From DAOTWP01 sp034435675 (GTDB lineage Bacteria; Chloroflexota; Anaerolineae; Aggregatilineales; Phototrophicaceae): a DNA stretch of 11,071 nt. The notes beneath the pieces are model-generated. The model saw only the letters and a list, made by a program, of their open reading frames with translations. It had not been told where the DNA came from and did no database searches. Of the stretch, positions 6,152-11,071 are shown piece after piece (position 1 is the first letter of the stretch; each line of letters starts with the position of its first letter). The stretch is from positions 1 to 11,071 of the forward strand of contig DAOTWP010000061.1 in NCBI GenBank assembly GCA_034435675.1, read 5' to 3'. A program made the position numbers and the translations under genes.

Positions 6152-7108
6152 TCAGTCGCTCGCAGGGAGACAGGGCTGCCATGCAGGATATTTTTCGTCA
6201 GTGTCTGCCGTACTGGTCAGGTTTACTTCGCCACTGCCATCGCGGTTGATCAGCCAAAGGTCCATCTGCACGCTGGCGCTGCCGGGCAGCGGGCGATCCG
6301 ACATAAAGGCGATCTGCTCACCATCCGGCGACCATGCCGGGTAATATGCCGCCCCAAAATCGGTAATCGGCTGGAGATGCGTGCCATCGGCGCTCAGGGT
6401 AAAAAGGTCAAAGGCGAAGTCCCCGCCCAGCCAGCCATGAAAGGCGAAGGTTTCGCCATCCGGTGACCAGACCACGCGCAGGTAATTGCCCGGCTGCTGG
6501 CTGATCTTACGCAGCGAACCGCTGTCCACATCCACCACATAGATGCCTTCATCCTGCCCGGATATGCCATTGAACACAAGCCGCGTGCCATCCGGCGACC
6601 AGTCGGGACCGGAAGGGCGCACGACGCGGCTGTCCAGCAGCACGTGGATTTCCGGTTCTGTGTTCGGGTCTTCCGGCAGGGTTGCCACCAGCAGTTCGGC
6701 AGTGCGGTCTTCGTACACCCCGATAAACGCCAGCCGTCTGCCATCAGGGGACCAGTCCATCTGCACCTGTTCGCTGTGCGCGGTGATCAACGGCTGCGGG
6801 GTATCTTCGCCAAGCGTGAGCAGATAGAGGCGGTGCCCGCTGCTGCCGTTAGCGACAAATGCCAGCCGCGTGCCATCCGGCGACAGTTCCCCGGACAGCA
6901 GCATTTCTGCCGGGGGGGCAGTATACAGTCGTTCGCGTGCGCCGCTGACCGGATCAAGCGCGTCATAGCCCGCTTCTTCGCCCGTCTGCACCATCACCAC
7001 GATACGCCCGCCGCCATAGCGGCACAGTTCCGGCACAGGTTGTGCGAGTCCGATTACAGGCTGCACCAGCAGGACAAAACAGAACAGCAGCAGCACCCGC
7101 AAACGCAT
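6152..7108 (-). CDS. Secreted TolB-like WD40/PD40 beta-propeller protein
   Basis: A 318-residue exported protein. Residues 1-22 are a Sec signal peptide (MRLR, a hydrophobic core, and a likely cut after IGLA); there is no lipobox. The mature part carries five SPDG blades of the PD40 type at 76-79, 120-123, 171-174, 215-218 and 260-263, about 44-51 residues apart, each followed by a strand such as RLAF or QIAF. A final YPAWQP at 307-312 looks like a truncated sixth. Such propellers bind proteins or polysaccharides; no Tol-Pal genes are near, so a TolB role in cell division should not be assumed. The mature chain has only two cysteines, Cys29 and Cys313, close to the two ends. An AAAGG Shine-Dalgarno supports the ATG at 7108. 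The gene converges on the split-barrel gene and diverges from the methyltransferase gene. Confidence 0.88.
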   Translation of the reverse strand: MRLRVLLLFCFVLLVQPVIGLAQPVPELCRYGGGRIVVMVQTGEEAGYDALDPVSGARERLYTAPPAEMLLSGELSPDGTRLAFVANGSSGHRLYLLTLGEDTPQPLITAHSEQVQMDWSPDGRRLAFIGVYEDRTAELLVATLPEDPNTEPEIHVLLDSRVVRPSGPDWSPDGTRLVFNGISGQDEGIYVVDVDSGSLRKISQQPGNYLRVVWSPDGETFAFHGWLGGDFAFDLFTLSADGTHLQPITDFGAAYYPAWSPDGEQIAFMSDRPLPGSASVQMDLWLINRDGSGEVNLTSTADTDEKYPAWQPCLPASD

Positions 7109-7184
7109 ATGATGTTACCTTTCGTCTACCTGCCGCACCGCTGCCGGCAGCACCGGCGGCACAAGCGCGACCCCGGACAGCTTC

Positions 7185-7213
7185 ATTGTAGCAAAGTCAG
7201 CGCATTGCGCTGT
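7185..7213 (-). promoter_or_regulatory. Promoter of the propeller gene
   Basis: On the minus strand TGC (7193-7191) directly precedes TACAAT (7190-7185), an extended -10 identical in sequence to the one before the STAS gene. The -35 window near 7208-7213 shows no consensus hexamer and is occupied by a dyad. The predicted leader to the ATG at 7108 is about 70 nt and includes the short palindrome CTGCCGGCAG at 7141-7150. Confidence 0.48.
7198..7212. promoter_or_regulatory. Dyad over the -35 region of the propeller promoter, possible operator
   Basis: CAGCGC (7198-7203), a 3-nt centre, and GCGCTG (7207-7212) form a perfect 15-nt dyad. It starts 8 nt upstream of the -10 of the minus-strand propeller promoter and covers its -35 position. 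It also lies about 30 nt upstream of the -35 of the divergent methyltransferase promoter. Its position suits a repressor or activator site, but no protein is implicated by sequence. Confidence 0.35.
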
Positions 7214-7239
7214 ACAGGTTTGCAACATTGACATTTCTT

Positions 7240-7270
7240 TTTACATTTTTTTTGCTGCTGCGGTTATACT
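7240..7270 (+). promoter_or_regulatory. Promoter of the methyltransferase gene
   Basis: TTTACA (7240-7245) and TATACT (7265-7270) form a plausible -35/-10 pair with a slightly long 19-nt spacer. The region around and upstream of the -35 (7228-7253) is T-rich, as in UP elements. A perfect TTGACA at 7228-7233 has no -10 at the right distance. The leader to the ATG at 7337 is about 60 nt. Confidence 0.42.
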
Positions 7271-7336
7271 CTTTGTACATTCATCCACGTCGACACTGCT
7301 GCCACTTGTTCTTGCCATCGGGTTACAGGGAGACCC

Positions 7337-8434
7337 ATGCAACCTATTCAGCAGGACGCAGTTATTGAGACTGTCGAAGCATACGCGCAGCATGCGCCGC
7401 TTCCGCAGGCACTGGAAACGCAGCTTTCATTGCAGGGCAAACAACAATTCATTCAGGAATACACCACCGCGCGCAATGCCACCGAAAGCGCTTATTATGC
7501 GGAGGCAGACGGCGACAGCACACCGGGACAGCGTTCGCGCAAGTTTCTCGGCGCGATGATCAATCCGCTCATCGGGCGCACAGTCAAAGATGCCGAGCAT
7601 TTTTACGAAACCTATGGGCGGCTGATGCGGCATGCCTGGCTGAGCATCAGCATTGGGCTGTTCGACGATGCGATTCACCAACTGGTGGACGCACAGGCGC
7701 GCCTGAACGCGGCGCAGGCAAACACAGTGGACACGGCATGGCGGCTGGCAATGCACCGCCTGACCGACAGCAGCGGCGGGCTGATTGTTGAGATTGGCAC
7801 GGGGCGCGGCAATTCGGTGGTGCGGCTGGCACGGCTGCTGCCGCACGTGCGTATCGTGTCGATCACCATCAGCCCGGAACAGTATGCGATCGTCACCCGG
7901 CTGATCCAGCGACTCAGCCTGACCAATGTCGAAATCCGCCGGGGCGACATTTTTGACCCCGCCGTCAGCGATGATCTGGTCGGGCAGGCAGACGCCGTCG
8001 GCGCGATTGAGGTGACGGGGCACTTTCCGCATGAACGCAAGGCGGAAGGCATTGGCATGTTCGCGCGCATGCTCAAACCGGGTGCGCCGCTGTCCATGCT
8101 GGATAGCGCACTGATTCGCCAGCCGGGCAGGTTTGAAGAAAGCTATTATCGCAACCAGAGCTGGTATTTTGGGTCGCGTGACGTGTATGCGCGTGCCTTT
8201 GCCGAACACGGCGTGCACTTCAGCGGCTATGTGGATTACACGCCCAGCATGCTCCAGACCATGCGTGAGACTGCCGCCGTGATGCGCCAGCACCGCCCGG
8301 CGCTGCGTGCCGAGTTCGGCAGGCTGATGGCGCTGCTGTGGCCCCAGGTGCCCCGGTTGTATATCCGCACAACCGAGGGCAAGGTCGCTTATGTACATAT
8401 CTTCGGCTACAAAGCACAAGCAGATAGAGGATAA
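7337..8434 (+). CDS. SAM-dependent methyltransferase, CFA-synthase-like
   Basis: A 365-residue cytoplasmic class I methyltransferase. An N-terminal helical part (1-145) includes HFYETYGRLMRHAWLSISIGLF at 88-109, resembling the region before the SAM domain in cyclopropane-fatty-acid synthases. SAM motif I is LIVEIGTGRGNSVVRLA at 149-165. SITISPEQYAIVTRLI at 175-190 matches the TLS.EQ motif of the CFA-synthase superfamily, NVEIRRGDIFD at 197-207 is the next strand, and AVGAIEVTGHFPHER at 220-234 corresponds to the strand carrying the catalytic-region Glu and His. The C-terminal part (RNQSWYFGSRDVYARAF) is the substrate-binding cap. The substrate is not readable; it may be a lipid, polyketide-like or small molecule. 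AGGGAG sits before the ATG at a good distance. The next gene follows after 5 nt, so the two form an operon ending at the terminator near 8948. Confidence 0.84.
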   Translation: MQPIQQDAVIETVEAYAQHAPLPQALETQLSLQGKQQFIQEYTTARNATESAYYAEADGDSTPGQRSRKFLGAMINPLIGRTVKDAEHFYETYGRLMRHAWLSISIGLFDDAIHQLVDAQARLNAAQANTVDTAWRLAMHRLTDSSGGLIVEIGTGRGNSVVRLARLLPHVRIVSITISPEQYAIVTRLIQRLSLTNVEIRRGDIFDPAVSDDLVGQADAVGAIEVTGHFPHERKAEGIGMFARMLKPGAPLSMLDSALIRQPGRFEESYYRNQSWYFGSRDVYARAFAEHGVHFSGYVDYTPSMLQTMRETAAVMRQHRPALRAEFGRLMALLWPQVPRLYIRTTEGKVAYVHIFGYKAQADRG

Positions 8435-8439
8435 GGCAC

Positions 8440-8901
8440 ATGGCATTTAAAGTATCGTGGTATATTCAGGGGCGCGTCATTTATGACGAGGTCTGGGGGG
8501 CAGTGACCATTGATGATGTGAGCGGCACCAGCGACGCGCTGCGTGTGCTGCTGGACGAGGCGACTGGCGGTGAACAGCGCTGTCATGTCATTGTGGACAT
8601 CACCCGCCTCAGCCGCCTGCCACTGACCCTGGGGCAGACGAACAAGGCGATTTCGCACTTCAAGCACCCCAATCTGGGCTGGTCGCTGCTGGTCAACCGC
8701 AACAAGTTCGCCCTGTTTTTAGCTTCGGTGATCGCGCAGATGTTCCGCGCGCGTTTCCGGGCATTCGCGACGATCGAAGAAGCGCTGCAATTCCTGATCG
8801 AACAGGATGCCTCGCTCGAAGCGCCGATCAAGCAGCAGGGGCTGCCCGTGAGCAGCGCCGTGCCGGAAGCTGACGCGGAACAGGTGGAGAAGGACTCATA
8901 G
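8440..8901 (+). CDS. SpoIIAA/STAS-like protein of unknown function
   Basis: A 153-residue protein. I recognise its style from Chloroflexota hypothetical proteins but not a named function. It opens with FKVSWYIQGRVIYDEVWGAVTIDDV at 3-27, two strands and a helix start as in SpoIIAA-like domains. HVIVDITRLSRLPLTLGQTN at 49-68 corresponds to the central strand and loop, HPNLGWSLLVNRNKFALFLASVIAQMFRARFRAF at 76-109 to a strand plus a long amphipathic helix, and TIEEALQFLIEQD at 111-123 to the last helix. The tail from about 125 is acidic and likely disordered. There is no phosphorylatable D-S-S-G motif. It starts 5 nt after the methyltransferase stop, with GAGG ahead of the ATG, so it is translationally linked and may be a partner or regulator of that enzyme. 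It is not similar in detail to the STAS protein at 4140. Confidence 0.78.
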   Translation: MAFKVSWYIQGRVIYDEVWGAVTIDDVSGTSDALRVLLDEATGGEQRCHVIVDITRLSRLPLTLGQTNKAISHFKHPNLGWSLLVNRNKFALFLASVIAQMFRARFRAFATIEEALQFLIEQDASLEAPIKQQGLPVSSAVPEADAEQVEKDS

Positions 8902-8947
8902 GCAATCCCGCAAAAAGCCGTGTGGTATTGTCGCAGGGGCGCTGGAT

Positions 8948-8973
8948 GCCGCATTCTGCATGCGGCGTTTTCT
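8948..8973 (+). terminator. Rho-independent terminator of the methyltransferase operon
   Basis: A perfect 7-bp GC-rich stem, GCCGCAT (8948-8954) with ATGCGGC (8960-8966), and a 5-nt loop are followed by GTTTTCT. It sits 46 nt after the stop of the STAS-like gene and fits an intrinsic terminator for the two-gene unit. The rest of this 220-nt convergent gap contains only a loose C-tract/G-tract inverted pair (9031-9036 with 9070-9075). Confidence 0.72.
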
Positions 8974-9121
8974 AACAGATTGCTCCATAACCAGGTGGTC
9001 TGTTTCCACGTCGCAGGAGCGCAGCATACTCCCCCTGCACGGCTTGCCGCGCTCACGCCAGCACGGGGTAGGGGGTGACGCCATGCGATTGTCGCCCGCC
9101 TCGTGCACCACAGCAGGACGT

Positions 9122-9823
9122 TCAGGCGGACTCCAGCCGCCGCAGTGCCGTGACAATGTCCGGTGGTACCCTGTGCCGCGCCAGCGGGTTGAGCCACACC
9201 GCACAGGTGCCCGCCTGACAAAACACAATGCCGCTTAACTGCTGGTACTGGCGCAAAAAATCAGCGGCATGCCGGAAACCACGCCGCACGAAAAATGCAT
9301 CATCTTTGCGTTCCGCCAGCTGGCGCAGAGTGTTCACCGCGATGGTCAGGCTGTCTGCTGCGATTTCGCGATCAGCCACCAGCCAGAGCAGATTGACAAT
9401 GCCCGGCGGCATCTGCCCGACCTTATCGCACAGCACTGCCAGCAGTTTGTGCGCCTGCGCTTCCGCATCAGCAGGAGCGTCTTCTGTGCTGCGCAGCCGT
9501 CGCACTTCAACATTGAAGCGGGTGTTTATCCTGAAACTGACTGTGAAATCCGGTCCGCGCTGTCTGGCGGCGATGTGGGTTTCATATTCCAGCGCAAAAC
9601 GTTCATCGCGCAGCAGCCGTGCCGCCGTCGCCAGCTCAGCATACAGGTCGCGCAGGGTGTTTTCATCGTGCGCCTGCTTGAGCTTGGAACGGATTTTGCC
9701 GCGATAGCTGCAGGCAAACGCCCGGAAGCGCCGTGACTGCCTGACCCACGACTCAAACTCCGCATAGAAACCAGGGTTTGTGCCGTCAAAAATCTCGCCC
9801 AGTAAATCATCAAGCGCGCTCAT
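9122..9823 (-). CDS. Uncharacterised protein with PD-(D/E)xK-nuclease-like motif
   Basis: A 233-residue protein of no family I can name with confidence. The N-terminal third is helical and basic (RGKIRSKLKQ at 41-50). The region 58-112 follows the order of a restriction-endonuclease-like fold: a helix with Glu63 (YAELATAARLL), a FALEYE strand, GPDF with Asp92, then RFNVEVRRL at 102-110 with Glu106-Val-Arg108. In active nucleases the last motif is E/Q-x-K; here Arg stands in place of Lys, so activity is doubtful. A hydrophobic strand (GIVNLLWLVAD) and a mixed C-terminus with CQAGTCAVWLNPLA follow. The ATG at 9823 overlaps the stop of a short upstream ORF in a TGATG junction; the GTG at 9826 is an alternative with AAGG 8 nt upstream. 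It could equally be a non-nuclease domain. It lies 108 nt downstream of the lipoprotein gene on the same strand. Confidence 0.72.
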   Translation of the reverse strand: MSALDDLLGEIFDGTNPGFYAEFESWVRQSRRFRAFACSYRGKIRSKLKQAHDENTLRDLYAELATAARLLRDERFALEYETHIAARQRGPDFTVSFRINTRFNVEVRRLRSTEDAPADAEAQAHKLLAVLCDKVGQMPPGIVNLLWLVADREIAADSLTIAVNTLRQLAERKDDAFFVRRGFRHAADFLRQYQQLSGIVFCQAGTCAVWLNPLARHRVPPDIVTALRRLESA

Positions 9824-9876
9824 CACTCAGTTCGCCTTATCGCACCCGCTGCGAAGGGGATACCGGCGGTATGCAC
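9823..9876 (-). CDS. Putative 17-residue leader ORF
   Basis: On the minus strand a GTG at 9876-9874 begins 17 codons (Met-His-Thr-Ala-Gly-Ile-Pro-Phe, ending Ile-Arg-Arg-Thr-Glu). They stop at TGA 9825-9823, whose last base is the first base of the next gene's ATG. A full AGGAGGT (9888-9882) lies 5 nt before the GTG, stronger than any Shine-Dalgarno of the gene it precedes. This is the arrangement expected of termination-reinitiation coupling. The peptide has no recognisable family, and chance cannot be excluded for an ORF this short. Confidence 0.38.
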   Translation of the reverse strand: MHTAGIPFAAGAIRRTE

Positions 9877-9916
9877 AGCCGACCTCCTGCGCAAACCTGA
9901 ACGGCACGTTATTCGT

Positions 9917-9940
9917 CGCCCACGCCGGCGTTTATGGGCG
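9917..9940 (-). other. Hairpin around the lipoprotein stop codon
   Basis: CGCCCA and TGGGCG (9917-9922 with 9935-9940) form a 6-bp stem; its loop contains the lipoprotein stop codon TAA and the self-complementary ACGCCGGCGT. No T-run follows, so a terminator is not supported. It could mark the 3' end of the lipoprotein message or affect ribosome release before the leader ORF. Confidence 0.3.
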
Positions 9941-10648
9941 TGACTGCGCGCTGCGCGCGATTTCCTCATAACCGGGGAACGGCAGCGGGTCAGGCAGCGC
10001 GGCATCCAGCGCCGTGCCGGTCAACCGCACGCCGTTAATCGTCAGGTTGTCCAGCAGATGCGGCAGCATTGCCCGCAGCTGCGCGGCGCTGCTCGCGGGG
10101 GCAGTGATATTGCAGGTGACAATGTGTGGCGCATTAGGCAGTGCCACGCCGACCACAATCATCACGGTGGTATCGCGCTCGTTTGCCAGATAATATGCGG
10201 CGTGGTGTTCGCCCCATACAAACGCGACGGGTGCCCCGGCGACGGCTGCGCCCAGAAAATAGGGGCGTTCCAGCACCTGCTCAAAGACATGCAGCGCCAG
10301 ATTGATCTCGTGTTCGGCAGGCAGTTCAAAATCTTCCAGTCCCGGTACAAAGACGTACAGCAGCATGCCATCGAGCATACCCGCACGCTGCATTGGCACG
10401 ACATGCTCTGCAACCAGCACGCCATACTCGGTAGGGAACACCTCCCAACCTTCTGGTCGGTTCAGGCTAATCTGCACATTTTGCACATCAAAATGCAGCA
10501 TCCCGGCGGATTCCGTGACCGCAATATTCGGATCACTCGTGGCGCTGCCCGCTGCCGGGGTGATTGCCCGCGGGGTTTCGGGCGCTTGCGGAGCGCACGC
10601 AGCCATGAGTAGGGATGCCAACACCAGCGTGATCGCAATTGTACGCAT
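9932..10648 (-). CDS. Predicted lipoprotein of unknown function
   Basis: A 238-residue exported lipoprotein. MRTIAITLVLASLLMAAC at 1-18 is a lipoprotein signal with a slightly irregular lipobox (Met-Ala-Ala-Cys), so Cys18 should carry the lipid. A Pro/Ala/Thr-rich linker to about residue 45 follows, as is usual for surface lipoproteins. The globular part starts with HFDVQNVQISLNRPEGWEVFPTE at 52-74 and continues VLVAEHVV and GMLLYVFVP. This pattern, a strand then a PEGW turn, recalls DcrB/PsbP/Mog1-like folds, but I cannot confirm it. Residues near 118-205 contain a helix (INLALHVFEQVLERPY), an AFVWGEHHAAYYLA strand pair, and a final helix (AAQLRAMLPHLLDNL). The Shine-Dalgarno is poor; a TAGAAT at 10667-10672 on the minus strand would give a leader of only a few bases. 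The next gene on the strand lies 108 nt downstream. Confidence 0.78.
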   Translation of the reverse strand: MRTIAITLVLASLLMAACAPQAPETPRAITPAAGSATSDPNIAVTESAGMLHFDVQNVQISLNRPEGWEVFPTEYGVLVAEHVVPMQRAGMLDGMLLYVFVPGLEDFELPAEHEINLALHVFEQVLERPYFLGAAVAGAPVAFVWGEHHAAYYLANERDTTVMIVVGVALPNAPHIVTCNITAPASSAAQLRAMLPHLLDNLTINGVRLTGTALDAALPDPLPFPGYEEIARSAQSRP

Positions 10649-11071
10649 GTCGGATGACTGAATTCTACTCTCGTCTCTTCCTGCAAGCCGGGTGAACCGT
10701 GTACAGTGGTGCTGTGCAGATGCCCGCGTCCCTGCGTTTGCTCAAGTTCGTATTCGGACGCATCAGCATCTGGCGCATCAGCATTTGGGCGCAATGGCGA
10801 TGGTTCTTCCATATAATAGCATGAGCGATGATTCGGGCGGGGAATCCCTAAACAAGCTCTAATCGCCGTGAGCATGAACGTGAGATCAAAGCCAGTCGGT
10901 TTTCGCACGGTGGCGCTGCTTCGTGCCTGTGCCTAGCGCGGGTTGATGCATTTTACGGTTTGAGTTCAATTTGCAGTTGACTCCACCCCCGAATCCCGTG
11001 CAAACATCCCCGGTGTGTCTGCTTGCTATTCCCCTGGGTAGCTGAAGCCCCAGACGCTCTAAACACACAGC
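10649..11071. other. Intergenic region without a supported gene
   Basis: These 423 bases contain several short open frames, none with a Shine-Dalgarno, a family signature or a credible composition. Visible elements are a 15-bp tandem repeat (10759-10788), a plus-strand TATAAT at 10812-10817 lacking a fitting -35, and a small CTGGG/CCCAG inverted pair near 11036-11055. I compared the right end with tRNA and tmRNA patterns and found no cloverleaf, T-arm or tag frame that holds. Confidence 0.5.
10759..10788. repeat. Two-copy 15-bp tandem repeat
   Basis: CGCATCAGCATCTGG (10759-10773) is followed at once by the same 15 bases with one C-to-T change (10774-10788). The unit length is a multiple of three, and on the minus strand one open frame reads it as alternating Asp/Ala residues. 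That frame has no other coding support, so the repeat may simply be intergenic slippage. Confidence 0.6.

Noticed and set aside
7228..7233. Perfect TTGACA as -35 of the methyltransferase gene
   Set aside because: No -10-like hexamer lies 16-18 nt downstream; TATACT is 31 nt away. TTTACA at 7240 fits better.
7427..8446. 339-codon minus-strand open frame opposite the methyltransferase gene
   Set aside because: High GC content opens the complementary frame; the plus-strand product has clear SAM-binding motifs, an SD and a promoter, while this one has none.
9031..9075. C-tract/G-tract inverted pair as a terminator for the minus-strand gene at 9122
   Set aside because: Only 6 bp with a 33-nt loop that does not pair well, and no T-run on the minus strand.
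10462..10908. 148-codon minus-strand frame over the lipoprotein start
   Set aside because: It overlaps the signal peptide and mature N-terminus of the lipoprotein in another frame, has no SD, and its second half is Arg/Pro-rich shadow sequence.
10886..11068. 60-codon minus-strand frame at the right edge
   Set aside because: No SD, no recognisable motif and mixed composition; it may only reflect the absence of stops.
10920..11071. Possible tRNA or tmRNA at the right end
   Set aside because: Stretches resembling a T-loop or acceptor end (near 10965-10990) do not pair into arms on either strand, and no alanine-rich tag frame is seen.

Overview
This 11.07 kb window reads as a chromosomal stretch from a GC-rich bacterium, most probably a Chloroflexota (Anaerolineae-like) genome. 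That placement is an inference from family style: a short STAS-like protein with an aromatic-rich N-terminus, an LLM-class flavoenzyme next to a split-barrel flavin protein, a secreted SPDG-repeat propeller, and a lipoprotein of the kind common in that phylum. I see no rRNA, tRNA, CRISPR array, insertion sequence, integrase or phage gene, and no clear sign of recent transfer.

Left block (1-3933, all on the minus strand). Read in transcription order from the right: a luciferase-domain (DUF5519) protein, 11 nt later a YiiM-type MOSC protein, then after a 138-nt gap with its own promoter a single-domain rhodanese, a PucR-family regulator, and a YdeI/OmpD-associated protein cut by the window edge. 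MOSC and rhodanese proteins both belong to sulfur/molybdenum-cofactor chemistry, and PucR regulators classically control purine catabolism. The block may therefore serve oxidised or aminated purines or another molybdoenzyme pathway, but this rests on neighbourhood only.

Middle block (4140-7108). A plus-strand STAS anti-sigma-factor-antagonist-like protein diverges from the luciferase-domain gene. It is followed by a nested inverted repeat, an LLM-class flavin/F420-dependent oxidoreductase, a hairpin, and a pyridoxamine-phosphate-oxidase-like split-barrel protein. The last converges, with 7 nt between stops, on a minus-strand gene for a secreted TolB-like beta-propeller.

Right block (7337-11071). 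The propeller gene diverges from a CFA-synthase-like SAM methyltransferase across a 228-nt intergenic region that holds promoters for both directions and a 15-nt dyad. The methyltransferase is followed 5 nt later by a SpoIIAA/STAS-like protein, and the pair ends in a good Rho-independent terminator. Convergent to them on the minus strand lie a lipoprotein gene, a putative 17-codon leader ORF with the best Shine-Dalgarno sequence of that region, and an unrecognised protein with a PD-(D/E)xK-nuclease-like motif. The last 423 bases hold no gene I can support.

No complete, obviously novel multi-gene system is evident. The best leads are the coupled leader ORF at 9823-9876, the dyad over the propeller promoter, the nested hairpin after the STAS gene, the methyltransferase/STAS-like pair, and the PucR-rhodanese-MOSC neighbourhood.
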